Assembly: GCA_027924645.1 (NCBI GenBank)
Contig: BSBN01000293.1
Location: 10,874,501 to 10,938,500, forward strand
Direction of reading: 5' to 3'
Source: Cunninghamia lanceolata
Taxonomy: Eukaryota; Streptophyta; Pinopsida; Cupressales; Cupressaceae
DNA: 64,000 nt
Position numbers and translations under genes: made by a program. Each line of letters opens with the position of its first letter. Within the stretch, counting starts at the first letter, position 1. Below the pieces are notes generated by a model that was not told the origin of the DNA, did no database searches, and saw nothing but the letters and a program-made list of their open reading frames with translations. Below are positions 44,338-56,404 of the stretch, in pieces.

Positions 44338-45316
44338 ATGCCAAGATTAGAAGACCTAGTACCCCAATTCCAAGACCTCCTCCAAGCACTTTACCAAGAA
44401 CCAAACCCTAGACCAATGAATCATTCAACGACTACAAACCTTCATCCAACAACAACTTTAAACAAGCCAATCACCTCAAATACAACACCTCATAGCCCAA
44501 GCCCAACACCTCATAGCCACTTGTCAATCACAAGCCCAACAAGCACATCATCCTTTAGCCATTCACTATCAACCAGTGCCACCTCAACCTTACATGTCAT
44601 CACCTCCCTTCATACCAATCTCATCAATCCACATATCAAGTTCATTCACATCAACTTATCCCACTTCATACCAATCTCATCCATCCACATATCATGCCAA
44701 TTCTACATCACTATACCCTGTTTCTTCCAATATCAACAACCATCCATGTCAATCCATACCCCAAGACCTTTTATCTACATATCCCACCATTTCACCTAAT
44801 CACCAAGACCATCAAGCACCATTGATAGACCTAAGTCCACCTTTGCAACAAGATCGAATCCCTGCAAGACCTCATGATACCTTTTATAATGGGAACACCA
44901 ATCTAGATCATGCATCCTATGAGTACCCTCCATCACTATCCATTCAAATGCCACTTCATGAGCCTATTAGTCCTATCTCTGAACCACCATGTGATCCCAA
45001 TCCTAGTCCATCGATCCACCAACCTTCTAGTCCATCAATCCCTTTATCACTTTTATTATCAAAGTACTCTAATGCTTCTCCAAAAGAGAGATTCAAGATA
45101 ATTTTGCAAATCATGCTTGAAAGAAAACTCATTGAACTTCCCACCATCAACCCATGTGAAGAAAGTCCATATGATCAACATGACTATTGTGCATACCATA
45201 GGACCAAAGGCCATGATACAAATGAATGCCTTGTCTTTGTCTCAAAGTTTTACAAGATATTCAAGCATGAAATTGATGAGCATACCAAATCATCCCAATC
45301 CCATGTGTCACCCTGA
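44338..45316 (+). pseudogene. Gag remnant of element D with zinc knuckle
   Basis: Two overlapping frames make up the region. The first (44338-44799) begins MPRLEDLVPQFQDLLQALYQ and turns into S/T/P-rich sequence. The second (44576-45316) is proline- and serine-rich, then has a conserved-looking end: SKYSNASPKERFKIIL, LPTINPCEESPYD and the knuckle CAYHRTKGHDTNEC, as in gypsy gag proteins. The gag core domain between them is absent or unrecognisable, so a single functional gag is unlikely. Confidence 0.6.
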
Positions 45317-46150
45317 TGAAAGAGCATCTCTGGTTCAAGAGCAATCCTGCATCAACCAAAAACATTTGTATTTCAGTTTGTTTCTTTTCATTTACCAGTT
45401 TAGTTTAGGCAGTTCAGTCAGTAGTAGTTTCTGTATTTTGGTCTGCATTCTACTACAGTTGCATCTCAGATCTTGTGGAGATAGACTTAGCATATAGTTT
45501 CATTCATGCATTATCATATCCAAATTTTAGATCATTTGGTTAAGGTATCAGAAAGATATCGCTATCAGAAGATCGACTATTTTCTCATAACAGAGCATCC
45601 TAACAGTTTCAGACAATCAGCTAAAGGAGAAGACTTGCAAAGCATTCCTTGATTTGTGGAGCTAAAAGACACATCAATCAATGTTTAGTGGTTCATGACT
45701 GACCTTCCTGAGATCCTCTCATCATTCCATTCATTTGCAGAGGAGTTCTATTCATTTAGGTCTGACCTATCCATGTACACACGTTATAGCTCTTCATTAG
45801 GGTTTGTGATCTTCCTTGGCCTACGTGGAGGAATCTTTTGTACTGAATATGATATATATTGATGTAATAGATCCTTAGGAAAGGAGATTTCGATAGTTCT
45901 TTTCATTTAGAAGATAGATAGTTGGAATTTGTGTGAAGGAGCTTCAAAGCTATATCTTGAGTATATTCTATAATCAAGCCTGTGCGCCCTAATTGTAAGC
46001 CCGCATGTTGCTAGTGGATTTATATTTGAATTCTATGATATACTGAATGATTGAATCTACATTTGCTTTACATCTTTGAGTTGTTTCCGTTGTGTTTACT
46101 CTAGTTTCACAGCCTGGACAGTTCATTCTGTAAACCCTCCTATCGTGACT
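45317..46150 (+). other. Interruption of different composition inside element D
   Basis: Sequence of normal base composition, starting TGATGAAAGAGCATCTCTGG and ending near CATTCTGTAAACCC, separates G-poor stretches on both sides. ACCC is found at both junctions. It may be a solo LTR or intron-like segment; I cannot identify it. Confidence 0.35.
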
Positions 46151-49100
46151 ACACCACACCCTCATCTAGTCCAAATCCTAATCCATCCAATCCTTCTATC
46201 CCCCATCTAATCCAAATCCTAATATGTCCAATCGCATCATCCTTCCATCCAATCAACATCCTAATCCTAAGCCTTCAACTTCCATCACCCATTTACCTAC
46301 AAAGTATGTGATCCAAGGGTTATTAGCAAGGAATCAATCATCTCCATGTCCAACACATATGCTTGAGCCTATAGAAGAGCCCTCAAACACCTTGTCTAAT
46401 CCTCCAAATTCATCATGTACTCCACAACCCATCAACCCTATTAAAGAGGCTCCCATCATAAGTCCAAGTCAAACTCCATCATGCACATATGTTGATGACC
46501 ATCAAGAGCCCCTCGAGTCCATTGAAGAGTCTCCAACTATAAGCCCAAGTCAAGATCCATTGTACCCTCATGTCGATAACCCTCAAGAGCCTATCAAGTC
46601 TATCCAAGATCCTTCCACTTCCATCCAAAATCAAGAGCTATGTCAAGAGTACAATCCAAAGCATGTGGAAACATCAACTGCTCATTTAAATCAAGATCAA
46701 AGCATCTCTAAGTTCAACTCATCCATGACCTATGTATTGTCTATGATCAAGATATTATCTATGATCATGATCCTATTCATGAGCAAATTGATCCCATTCA
46801 TAGCACACTAAATCCTATTTATGCTCACATTTATGATCAAAGTTCTATCTATGATCATGAAAACCATGATGATCCTCTTAGCCAAACTTTATGCAATCCA
46901 TGATCAAGAGATTATCACTCCACCTATCCCTACTCCCATAACTATCCATGAGCAAGATATCTAAATTGCTCCTATCCATCCTCCACCTAGCCCAACCCAT
47001 GATGTACAAACATCGACTTGTCATGATGAGACACATGGCTCCCAAATAAGCATAGAAGATCAAACAAACACATTGGATCTAAATGAACATAATCAAGATC
47101 CTAATGGTCCTTCTAAATCCACCATCGATCCCATTTCAAGTCCACCAACATATCCTATTGGTCTATCCACCTTCATCCATGAATGTTCTTCCTTAGGAAA
47201 ACAATAGCCTTTGTCCTCCACTTCACCTTCTCCATCCAATAATGAACACGTGTCTAATGTTCAAACTACACCTAGTCCCATTGTCCATCGCATACTCCAA
47301 AACATGAACTACTAACGTAAAGGCTTAGGCCTTTATAAACAAGGTATTTTGGAGCCAATCCATGTCAATGTCCCTCCATGCTCATTTGGCCTTGGGTATA
47401 CACCTCAAGGACAACAATCTAAAGATTTTGGTACTTCCTCCATCCATCCTAAGTCCACCACTTTCCATCAAAAATCACACCATATTCCAAAGACATATGT
47501 GGCCATTCCACCTCCACCATCCTACAAATATCAAAAGTATGTGACCATAAATCTTCCACCATCTAATTTACCTCCATTACTTCCAACTCCTACTATCCCT
47601 CCATCCACTTTGTCTCCACTTCTATGAATACCTAATTATCCACTTATCCATAAATTGCCTCCAAATCTTAATCATGACCAAAAAATGCACATATTGTCTA
47701 AACATGAAGCTTTCACTCATTCCACCAAACCCATGGGATTCAAAAGTAAAAATTTGGATGAATCTACCTATAAAGCCAAAAATCCTAAGAATCCTCATGC
47801 CTTAGGGCATCAATGCAAAGAATCAAAACAAAATCTATCTAACCTGCTATCTAAGACCATACCCCCAAAAGAAAAGCCCAAAACTAAAATGGTTTGGGTC
47901 CCTAAGCAAAAATCAAGCAAATCAAATGAAGCATCCACATCTCAAAAATCCCAACCATCCCCTTCCATTCAAAATTCCCATACCATTCAAAAATTCCAAA
48001 AATCCCACAAGCAAAGAAAAAACCATAAAATTACTAAGTCTATGTGGGTACCTAAATCACTCAATCACCCATCTCATAAGCAAACATCCTCATTGCTTCT
48101 GACACCACCTTCCCATCAGAAGCTTCAATGTTTATCATGGTGTGTTCAACTGTTGCTCATGGTTCTATTCTCACAATCCTCCATCTCCCCATCCTTCATC
48201 CACTATCCTACATATCTCCCCAATCACTTTCCTATGGTCCATGCTTTTGCATAAACCTTTCAGCCATCCTTTTCCATATGCCCTCCATAATCCACTAGCC
48301 TACCCTACCATGAACCTCATAAATCCACTATCTTTACCTACATAATCCATATCCTAACCCACTATTCCCCATCCATCCATCCTTGCATAAACTTTTCATA
48401 ATTCACTATCTACCTAATCCATCTTCCTCTTTCATGCAATCCCCTACCAACATCTATGAGCATAATGACATTTGACATGGTCCATGTGTGACATTCATCT
48501 CTAGTGGGATAGTATCACCCTTCATGGAACTAGACGTTTGAGTCCCTCTTATCCATATCCACCTACACCATCCAAATATCCTATCAAAAAAATCAAAAAA
48601 ATAGAAAAGAAAAAAAATCAAAATAGTAAAGAGAAATTGCTTCATCCAATGGTGAAAACCACCCTTGGTGGCACTTTGGATAAGTACCATGATGAAAACC
48701 TGGCAAACAAGTATCATGTGTAGGTTGATTATCTATGTCACTTACACTTGGGGGCACATTGTCTCATCCAATCTACCATTTCCTTCCTATCTATCCCATC
48801 ATACCATTTCAATACCATCTTACCATCCTTATCATTACACCCATATACCTATCCTATTGACTCCATTCATCCTCCCTTCCTTCTTTTGATCTTGATAAAG
48901 ATATGGGGGCAAAATTGTTGAAACATTCTTTGGATATCTCTTGATATACCTTATCCTTTCCAAAACAATCCATCCTATCATCCTATTGTCATAAGTTTTA
49001 TCATGTAAAATCCCAAGTATTACACCTAGAATGGGGCATGTTATTCCTATGCGACATAGTCTTTGGAGATCACATCCTAGCTCCATTATGAGGCATACAT

Positions 49101-49414
49101 CCATCCACTATAGCCTATTCTTATATCTATCCATTTATCATGAGCTTTTGCATTCCATGGCCTATCCTCTTATCCACCCATCTATCATGAGTCTTTCATC
49201 CCATCCAACTATCATGAGCCTTCCATCCCATTTACTATCACCCATCCTTTTATCTATCCATCCTACCTTGATCCTTTTATCTAGACTTGGTCTTCCTTTG
49301 TCTAATTATACATCCTTTTGTCCATCCATCCCACCTACATTATCCCTTGCACCTAGACTTGGTGTTTCCCTTGTCATTGGTATCTAGCACAAAGGCTACC
49401 CAAATTGTAAATCC
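46151..49414 (+). other. G-poor, proline-rich frames of element D
   Basis: The plus strand is strongly depleted of G (CCATCC and CTATCC runs). The frames at 46224-46811, 47349-47627 and 47655-48254 encode P/S/T/H-rich polypeptides. The last one is lysine-rich and contains MVWVPKQ and SMWVPKS as an internal repeat. Composition alone can create these frames. I see no enzyme motif, so they may be gag-pol linker relics or non-coding. Confidence 0.35.
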
Positions 49415-49990
49415 ATTTACATTCAAAAATTAAAAAAAAAATCAAAACATTTTCAAAAATCCAAAAAAATCAAAACATCCAAAAAAATACAAAAAAATCA
49501 AAACATCCAAAATCCAAAAAAATTAAAACATTTCAAAAATCCAAAAAAATCAAAACATTTTGAAAATACAAAAAAATCAAATATTCAACAAAAATCCAAG
49601 AAATAAGATCAATCAATCACAAATTCAATCATCATCAAACAACTTCCTCCAATCAATCCAAACCAATTAGATATTTTTTTAAAATCAATTCATCAAACCA
49701 ATTCTTCTTCAAATCACATCAATCCAATCAATTCTTCTAATCCATTCATCAATCAGCCAAATTAATTCTTCAAACCAATTCATCCAAATCAATCCAATCA
49801 TCAAATCATTCCCAATCATCACAATCAATCAAATCAATCCAAGCAATCAATCCAAATGCAAGTCAATCCTTTATCCATACCAATCAAGTCAATTAATCTT
49901 GTCAAATTATCCAATTACATCAATGGTCTTGATCCTAATCTTGTCGTAAACCAAATCAATCAATCAATCATCATCAATGGGATATATCAT
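49415..49990 (+). repeat. Low-complexity AAAATCCAAAAAAATCAAAACAT and CAATCAATC tracts
   Basis: The first ~200 bp are imperfect repeats of CCAAAAAAATCAAAACAT. The rest is built from AATCAATC and CATCAAT words. It is simple sequence without a gene. Confidence 0.8.
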
Positions 49991-50610
49991 TCCCACATCT
50001 TTGTGTTGATCTAGGGATATATCGTTCCCTGCAATGACAACACCATCATCAATCATTGGTTTACAGCTTGACAGGGGCAATACCTTGTTTTTTTATATTT
50101 ATTTGTGCAGGCTTTCTTGTGTGTGTTATCATTTTATATTTCATTTCTATCAAATCTATATCATTCCAGCTAATATTGATATCTTGTGTATGTTGGAATA
50201 TCGTTTTGCATTATCCTTTGCATCTAAGGTCATACCATACCTTTTGTGCATTAGGACTTCAATGCTCTAAGTTTTCTCCCTCATACATTAGACAAGGTTG
50301 TATTATGCTAGTGCACAAGACACATAGTCACCTTGGTCCTTATACCTTGGTGCATAATGTCTAGTGCTATATCAAACACCATGGTTGCTCACTTTCATTG
50401 CAACATAATGTATCCTTCATTTCTTCTATCCATTCCCTCATCTTTCTTCCTTGACCAATCCCTTTCATTTCAAGAGCCTACCCATGTTTGTCTAACCCGC
50501 CTATCCTCTCAAGGGGACATCATCATCCTATCCTTTTCATCTATCCATACCTTATCTTCTTTGAAATAATGTTACTTGACACAAATCTTATCATCTCGAA
50601 CATCATCTCA

Positions 50611-50623
50611 AAGAGGGGCAAAA
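50611..50623 (+). other. Polypurine tract of element D
   Basis: AAGAGGGGCAAAA directly abuts the TGTAGACACCC start of the right LTR. Confidence 0.75.
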
Positions 50624-51447
50624 TGTAGACACCCAAATTTGTCCATTGCTTGCAACACCTAGTCAAATACATTACTAGATACATCATGTAGCATTTTGTC
50701 CTAAATCCCACTCCTAATCCCACTTATCCAACTTTCTAATTAATTAAATAAATCTTATTTATTTAATTAAAATCCCATCTTAATCCCATCCTTATCCCAC
50801 TTTCCAATTAATTAAATAAATCCTATTTATTTAATTAATTTTCCAACTAATTCCCAACTAATTCAAATAAAATATTTGAATGAGGTCCTCACCTTTCATC
50901 TCATTGCAACACTTGTCCACCTCTCAATTGAATCATGTGTGGTAGTACAACTTTCATTTAATATCCTTCACATGTACAACTAATAAGACTTATTTTATAA
51001 AATAAAAGTTTTTGTGTACACGATCACACATGAACTTTATTCTCCTTTGCACACGTATCACATGACTACAACTTCCTTAAGAAGTGGGAATAACTAATCA
51101 ATCCTAGTCGTCCACATCGCTCAATTAGCCTTTCAATCTCAACCATTCATGCAAATCTATCCTTGCCTATAAATCAATCCTCTCACAAGCCATTTTGAAA
51201 CATCTACATTTCAAGTACCCTTATACTGTCAAAATCTCTCCACAATCTTTCATCCATTGGATTTTCATCTATCATCTTCCATCTATCATTTTCATCTTAA
51301 TGTTATGCTGCTGAATTGAGCAATCAACATATCAAATCACTCAATCAATCAATCTTGCATGCATCTATATGAGGTATTGAAGATTTGGGTCAAGGTAATG
51401 CATTTCATTGTTTTATCATTTGTATTTATCCAAAATTTTCATATACA
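50624..51447 (+). repeat. Right LTR of element D
   Basis: It is 824 bp long. It contains TTAATTAAATAAAT and ATTTATTTAATTAA separated by 3 nt (50740-50770), and a second similar hairpin near 50810-50842 that the left LTR lacks. Confidence 0.88.
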
Positions 51448-51452
51448 CCACC
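51448..51452. repeat. Target-site duplication CCACC (right) of element D
   Basis: It matches 40562-40566. Confidence 0.88.
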
Positions 51453-51459
51453 AAGACCA

Positions 51460-51738
51460 ATGAAATTTGAACATGGTGCTTCCTCCTCTAATTTGCAAAC
51501 TCCTATGGAAAAACATAACACTGCCTTTGAAGAGATTAATAGTAAGACAAGAAGGAATAGACAAGCAAGAGAAAGGAGGAAGAGAAGACAAGCTTTTTCC
51601 CAAGGAAATGCAACTCAACAAGAAAATATTCAACCTAACATTGAAACAAACCAAGAAGGGCTTAAGAATGAAAAACCTGAAAAAAAGAACAAAAGTTGGG
51701 CTATGGTACCTTACACACCTCTTTCCTCTAGCATTTGA
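51460..51738 (+). CDS. Small basic ORF of element C, 92 aa, uncertain
   Basis: It begins at the first ATG after the element D insertion point (MKFEHGASSS) and is rich in K, R, E, Q and N, with the basic run RRNRQARERRKRRQ. There is no known domain. In the undisturbed element C it would lie about 1 kb after the left LTR, so it could be a gag relic. The frame also runs upstream into element D, so its true start is unknown. Confidence 0.3.
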   Translation: MKFEHGASSSNLQTPMEKHNTAFEEINSKTRRNRQARERRKRRQAFSQGNATQQENIQPNIETNQEGLKNEKPEKKNKSWAMVPYTPLSSSI

Positions 51739-52559
51739 GATTGGGAGGAGGATGATTTGCTCATCGACAACCCTTAGTTCGGTTGTCCCTACAGGTAAGT
51801 ATTTCTAACCCTTTACCTCCATATTGTGCTTCCCTCGTGATGTGTTATGTGTTGTTTAGGCCTCCTAGGATGACCCTTGATTCTCTTGTAAGGTCAAGGA
51901 TACTGGGAGACTGCCTTTGTTGTGACCCTTCTTCTATTTTTATCATCATTCTTCTATATTGCTTCTCTGCTATTTTCATTGTTGTGTGTTGTGTCTTATG
52001 GACATAGTGTTGTAGTTGGTGACTTGGGGGCACCCCTCCTATGTGACTATCTCTAAGGCACTTGTTTCTCCTCTCTTGATTTATGTTTACCTTCCTCTAG
52101 TGGTTCTACCTAGCTGGTGGATGACGAAAAACACATTATACTAATACGGACCTAGTGTCCCTTCAGTGAGAAATTAAAAAATGGACCTAGTCCATATATG
52201 ACGATGGGGTTCATATATATTATTTGACGCTTGGCTAGCAGAACCACTCTATGTGATATTTTGATGTTGTCTTATCACATTTACAAAACATAACAATACT
52301 GCTGTTTCGTGCACTTTGTCTATATTGGATCTTGCATTCCTCGACTTTCTATGTGAATGATTACATGCATTGTTGTTTATCATGATTATATGGATGCTAA
52401 CACCTTTTCTTGCAGGAAATTGTGTGTTTATGGGAACATTTGGTGATCATAAAGTACATGTCACCTCTAGGGGGCATGGGCTTTATGAGAGCTTGTGTTT
52501 CCTTGTGTGTTGTCTTCCTACCTTAACATGCTTGATATCGGTACACAATATCAACCACC

Positions 52560-52653
52560 TTAAGGTGGGAGCATATATAAGGTAAGCTGTCTGATTTATG
52601 ATATCAAGCACGTTAAGGTGGGAGCATATATAAGGTAAGATGTCTAATTTAGA
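52560..52653 (+). repeat. Two copies of a 53-bp unit
   Basis: TTAAGGTGGGAGCATATATA occurs at 52560 and again at 52613, followed by AGGTAAG and TGTCT in both. Confidence 0.85.
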
Positions 52654-52954
52654 TGATAGAAAAGTGTGTTTCTAAACCTCGAAATCTATTGAAATCATTT
52701 AAGACCTCTACGGAGGTGGGGATGGTGTATTTCTTGAGGAGATTGCACATCCTGTCATTTTCTAAAAGTCCTCCGAGTAGGTGGGGAGCAGATCTGAGAC
52801 TATCCTAACCCTTAAGCGTGTCTTTGACGATTGTTGTGGCGAAGTGCAATTGTCAATGTGTGTTTGTAATGTGCCTGAGATGGCTGCAAACCTAGCAATA
52901 GGTTTCTTCCATCGCTTGTTTGTTGTGTTTTCTCTATGTCTTCCATGTGTGTGT

Positions 52955-53170
52955 GTATGGTGTGTTTGTTCCCAAGCATAGTTTCAAGACTGGTGGCGAT
53001 GAGCTCCTCCTATGCTTTGGGATTTGTATGGTGTGTTTGTTCTCAAGTGTAATTTCAAGATTGGTGGCGATGAGTTCCTCCTACACTTTGAGATTTGTTT
53101 AGTGTGCCTGTTGCCCCTTATGTAGTTTCAAGACTGGTGGTGATGAGCCCCTCCTGCATTTGGGTTGTGT
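52955..53170 (+). repeat. Three tandem copies of a 71-bp unit
   Basis: Copies start at 52955, 53026 and 53097. The shared core is TTTCAAGACTGGTGGCGATG, followed by GAGCTCCTCC and minor changes. A looser series of GTGTTTTGCRTG words follows at 53235-53410. Confidence 0.85.
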
Positions 53171-53454
53171 GTTTACTTTCCTTGTACTTGCATTTGCATT
53201 TCATATATGAGAAAATGAAAAAAAAAGAGAAATAATCACTGCATTCACTATATTCATTGTGTTTTGCGTGTCTCCAATGCTATCTTCTCCATGTTTTTCA
53301 TGACTGTAATTGTCTTCTCCGTGTTTTGCATGCCTATCACTATCTTCAATGTGTTTGGCATGTCTTCACCATGTCTTCACCGTGCTTTGCGTGTTTGCTG
53401 TGTTTGTTGACCGTACTTTAATGCATGTATTGGCCTTGCATTTATTCATACATT

Positions 53455-53469
53455 AAAGTGGGGGATAAA
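53455..53469 (+). other. Polypurine tract of element C
   Basis: AAAGTGGGGGATAAA lies directly before the TGTTATG start of the right LTR. Confidence 0.7.
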
Positions 53470-54730
53470 TGTTATGTTAGAAAATGTCCCCTTGGGGGCT
53501 CTTCCCTCTTAAGATTTAGCTCCCAGGTCTTTAGAATGCATTTAGAGCATCTTACATGATAATTTTGAATCTTGATGAGAAAACCTTGAAGTCTTATGGC
53601 AAATAGGACCAAGGGGGTGCTATTTTGATGATCCCTGAACAAAAATAGCAGGGTGGACTTGGGCGCTAGCACCCTAGTCCTACCTTATTTTGGGTCTACC
53701 CTAAATTTAAATGTCAGTTTTATGACTGTTATTTAGGTCCTATGTCAACATCTCAAGTTTGAATTACGAAATTCTTAGTGGGAATGTTTGTAGTTGCATA
53801 TATAAGCATGTTTAGGATTTCATTTGTAAACTAGATGGAAATTAAATGAACATTGTGAACTTGTGATTTTGATTCAAGGCATTCATTGTGTTGCAGAGCA
53901 GTACTTTGTTGTTATTGTGTTTGTATTTGTAGATTTGACTCCATCTCCTCATGGCATGAAGATCATCTTCCTTCCATGAGATCTACACTTCAAGGTGATA
54001 TCTATTGTGTTTTCAATCATTTATCATTTAGATTTTGCCTATATCCTGCAGGGATATGTACTCTCATCTGACAATGGTGTTCGAAAGACTTGAATGTCTC
54101 TCTGGGGCTTGACTGAGGCAAGCCTCTAAACACCACAATCTCCTCCCACACTCCTTTGTGATTGCAAGTTACAGGTACTGAGTTTCACAGAGTGGAGTTT
54201 CAGAAAGGAGGTTGTAGACGATAAGGATTCAGGATCTAAAAGAAAGAGGAAAAAGGTGAACATTTTGGGACAAGGGCGCTAGTGCCAGTGTCCATCTTTT
54301 CTAGGGTAGAAATAGAAGATACAGTGCAGATCATTGTTAGAAGGAGATTCAGATTCTATGATGAAAACTATACCTTAGATAGGGGTGCTAGTGCCAGTGT
54401 CCCCGACTATTCTGCATTCCAAATTTTAAAAAATAGTGAGTTAACAATCTCTGTCCTTCACCTTAGTCTGAAAGGATTTGTCGTAATTCATCAATTTGCT
54501 TATTGTTTTACATATTTAGGGTTTTAAGAGTAATTGAGCATTAAATTGAGATATTGTTTGATACATCTGACCTTCTACATTGTTCCAAGTGGTAGCCCAA
54601 CCTAATAGGTGATTTCTCTCGCTTAGTGGAGATTCAACTCGGTTGATATGCCCTTGAATGTTTGGTGAGAAGGGAGGATTTGTCTTTGAAACCTAAACCA
54701 AAACATTTCCCCCATTTTCAACCCTATACA
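53470..54730 (+). repeat. Right LTR of element C
   Basis: It is 1261 bp long, slightly longer than the left copy because of an extra ~70 bp near 54095-54170 (TCTCTGGGGCTTGACTGAGG onward). It ends CTATACA next to ATAGG. Confidence 0.85.
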
Positions 54731-56106
54731 ATAGGTACAAAATGGGTATTCAAGAACAAGTTGAATGAAGATGGAGAGGTGGTCAGGAACAAAGCAAGGT
54801 TGTTTGGAAAGGTTATTCACATAGAGACATTTTCTCTATTGGAAAGAATAGAAGCAATCAAAATGGTTCTTGCATTTGTAGTTCATAAGGGATTCAAGGT
54901 ATATCAAATGGATGTCAAATCTTCCTTCATAAATGGTGACTTAGAAGATGTCTATATAGAGTAGCCTAATGGATTTCAGTTATTAGAAGACCTAAACATG
55001 GTATGCAGAATTAAGAAGGCTCTGTATGGTCTCAAACAAGCCCCTAGGTCTTGGTATTCAAGGTTGGATAAATACTTACTCTAGCAAGGTTTCAAGAAAG
55101 GTACCATAGATAGTAATCTCTAAATCAAAATTGAAGGTGAACAAATTCTTATTGTTGTTGTGTATGTTGATGATATAATCTTTTGTGGCTATGATGAGAT
55201 GTGTAAGAAGTTTGTAGGAGAGATGCATAAAGAACTTGAAATGTCTATGTTAGGTGAGCTATCATTCTTTCTTGGACTTCAAATTTCTCAATCAGATGAT
55301 GGTATATTTATCTCTCGAGAAAAGCATGTCGAGATGTTGAAGAAGCTTAGCATTGAAGATAGGAAGCTTGTAAGTACTCCAATGGTAACTAGTTGCTATT
55401 TGAGTAAAGATGATGAGTCACCTGAAGCTGATCAGACTCAGTATAGATTGATGATTGGAGGCACTATATCTAACAACATCAAGGCCTGACATCATGCAAG
55501 CTATGTGTTTGGTTACAAAGTTTCAAGAAGATCCTAAGGAAACACATGTGAAGGCAGTAAAGAGAATATTTAGATATTTGAAGAGCACTCCAGAACATGG
55601 ACTATGGTATCAAAAGGGCGATGACTTTTCCCTAAGTTCTTATACTGATGCAGATTGGGCTGGTAGTGTTGATGATAGAAGAAGTACCAGTGGAGGAGCT
55701 TTCTTTTTGGGAGATAGGTTGGTCTCATGGATTAGTAAGAAGAAGGATTCAATGTCCTTATAAATAGTAGAGGCAGAGTATATAGCTGTAGTAGCCTGCT
55801 ACACTCAAGTACTATGGATGAAGAAAACATTGAAGGTTATCAAGGTAGAATATGATGAGCCCATTCCTATCCTTTGTGACAATAAAAGTGCCATAAATAT
55901 CTCAAAGAATCCAGTGATGCATTCTAGAACCAAGCACATATATATCAGGTATCACTTTTTGAGAGAGAAGGTTGCAAATCAAGAAGGCAAATTGGAGTAT
56001 GTGCCTACAAAGGACCAAGTTGCAAACATCTTTACAAAGGCACTCTCTAAGGACACATTTGAGTATCTCAAATAGAAATTAGGGGTTATTGCCCCTCCTT
56101 CTAACT
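54731..56106 (+). pseudogene. Copia element 2: RT and RNase H
   Basis: The frame resumes as IGTKWVFKNKLNEDGE. RT motifs follow: VYQMDVKSSFINGDL, a stop, [18 protein letters not shown], then VVYVDDIIFCG, LSFFLGLQISQSD and STPMVTS. A frameshift lies near 55470, at MIGG/LYLTTSRPD. RNase H has YTDADWAG, then a stop before VEAEYIA, then LCDNKSAINISKNP and HSRTKHIYIRYHF. The C-terminus is KLGVIAPPSN*. At least four in-frame stops and one frameshift make it non-functional. Confidence 0.9.
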
Positions 56107-56130
56107 AGATGCATAGATGGTGCATCTATC

Positions 56131-56404
56131 CAAGGGGAGTAGTTCAATACATATCTTTATCCTTGGATTGATGGAGCCTACCTCTCAGGGGGAGTAGGTA
56201 GATACAAAGTAGAGAAGAACAACAAGGAAAAATTAGTTAGGGGGAGTTGACAGATAAAGAGCAGTGAAAGAAGAAGAATGAAGACAATGGGAGGTAAAGG
56301 AAGATCAGTTCAAAGGAAGAACACTAGCCCTTTGTCCTTGATGTTAAAGGGGGAGAAATTTACATATCAAGTTAAGCATTTCCATCAATGCCAAACGAGG
56401 AGAT
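56131..56404 (+). other. Series of purine runs before the 3' LTR of copia element 2
   Basis: AAGGGGAG (56132), GGGGGAG (56188 and 56240) and AAAGGGGGAG (56346) precede a final GAGGAGAT that touches the LTR. The layout parallels that in copia element 1. The run next to the LTR is the weakest, possibly through mutation. Confidence 0.6.

Larger units (their letters stand above)
40567..51447 (+). mobile_element. LTR element D, 10.9 kb, gag remnant only, nested in element C
   Basis: Its LTRs 40567-41340 and 50624-51447 start TGTAGACACCCAAATTTG and end TATACA. The CCACC duplication is perfect. A polypurine tract lies at 50611-50623. The interior has a gag-like remnant with zinc knuckle and several proline-rich frames, but no protease, RT or integrase. 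It is therefore non-autonomous and probably gypsy-related, judging from the knuckle and LTR start. Confidence 0.88.
38328..54730 (+). mobile_element. Non-autonomous LTR element C, 16.4 kb including a nested element
   Basis: Direct repeats 38328-39544 and 53470-54730 are its LTRs. The right LTR begins TGTTATG and ends CTATACA; the left one has decayed ends (CATTATG and AAAA). A polypurine tract AAAGTGGGGGATAAA (53455-53469) precedes the right LTR. Without element D and its 5-bp duplication it is about 5.5 kb, with no pol, so it resembles a large retrotransposon derivative mobilised by another element. Confidence 0.85.

Noticed and set aside
49415..49615. CRISPR-like repeat array
   Set aside because: The repeats are imperfect A-rich simple sequence without spacers, in a plant genome.
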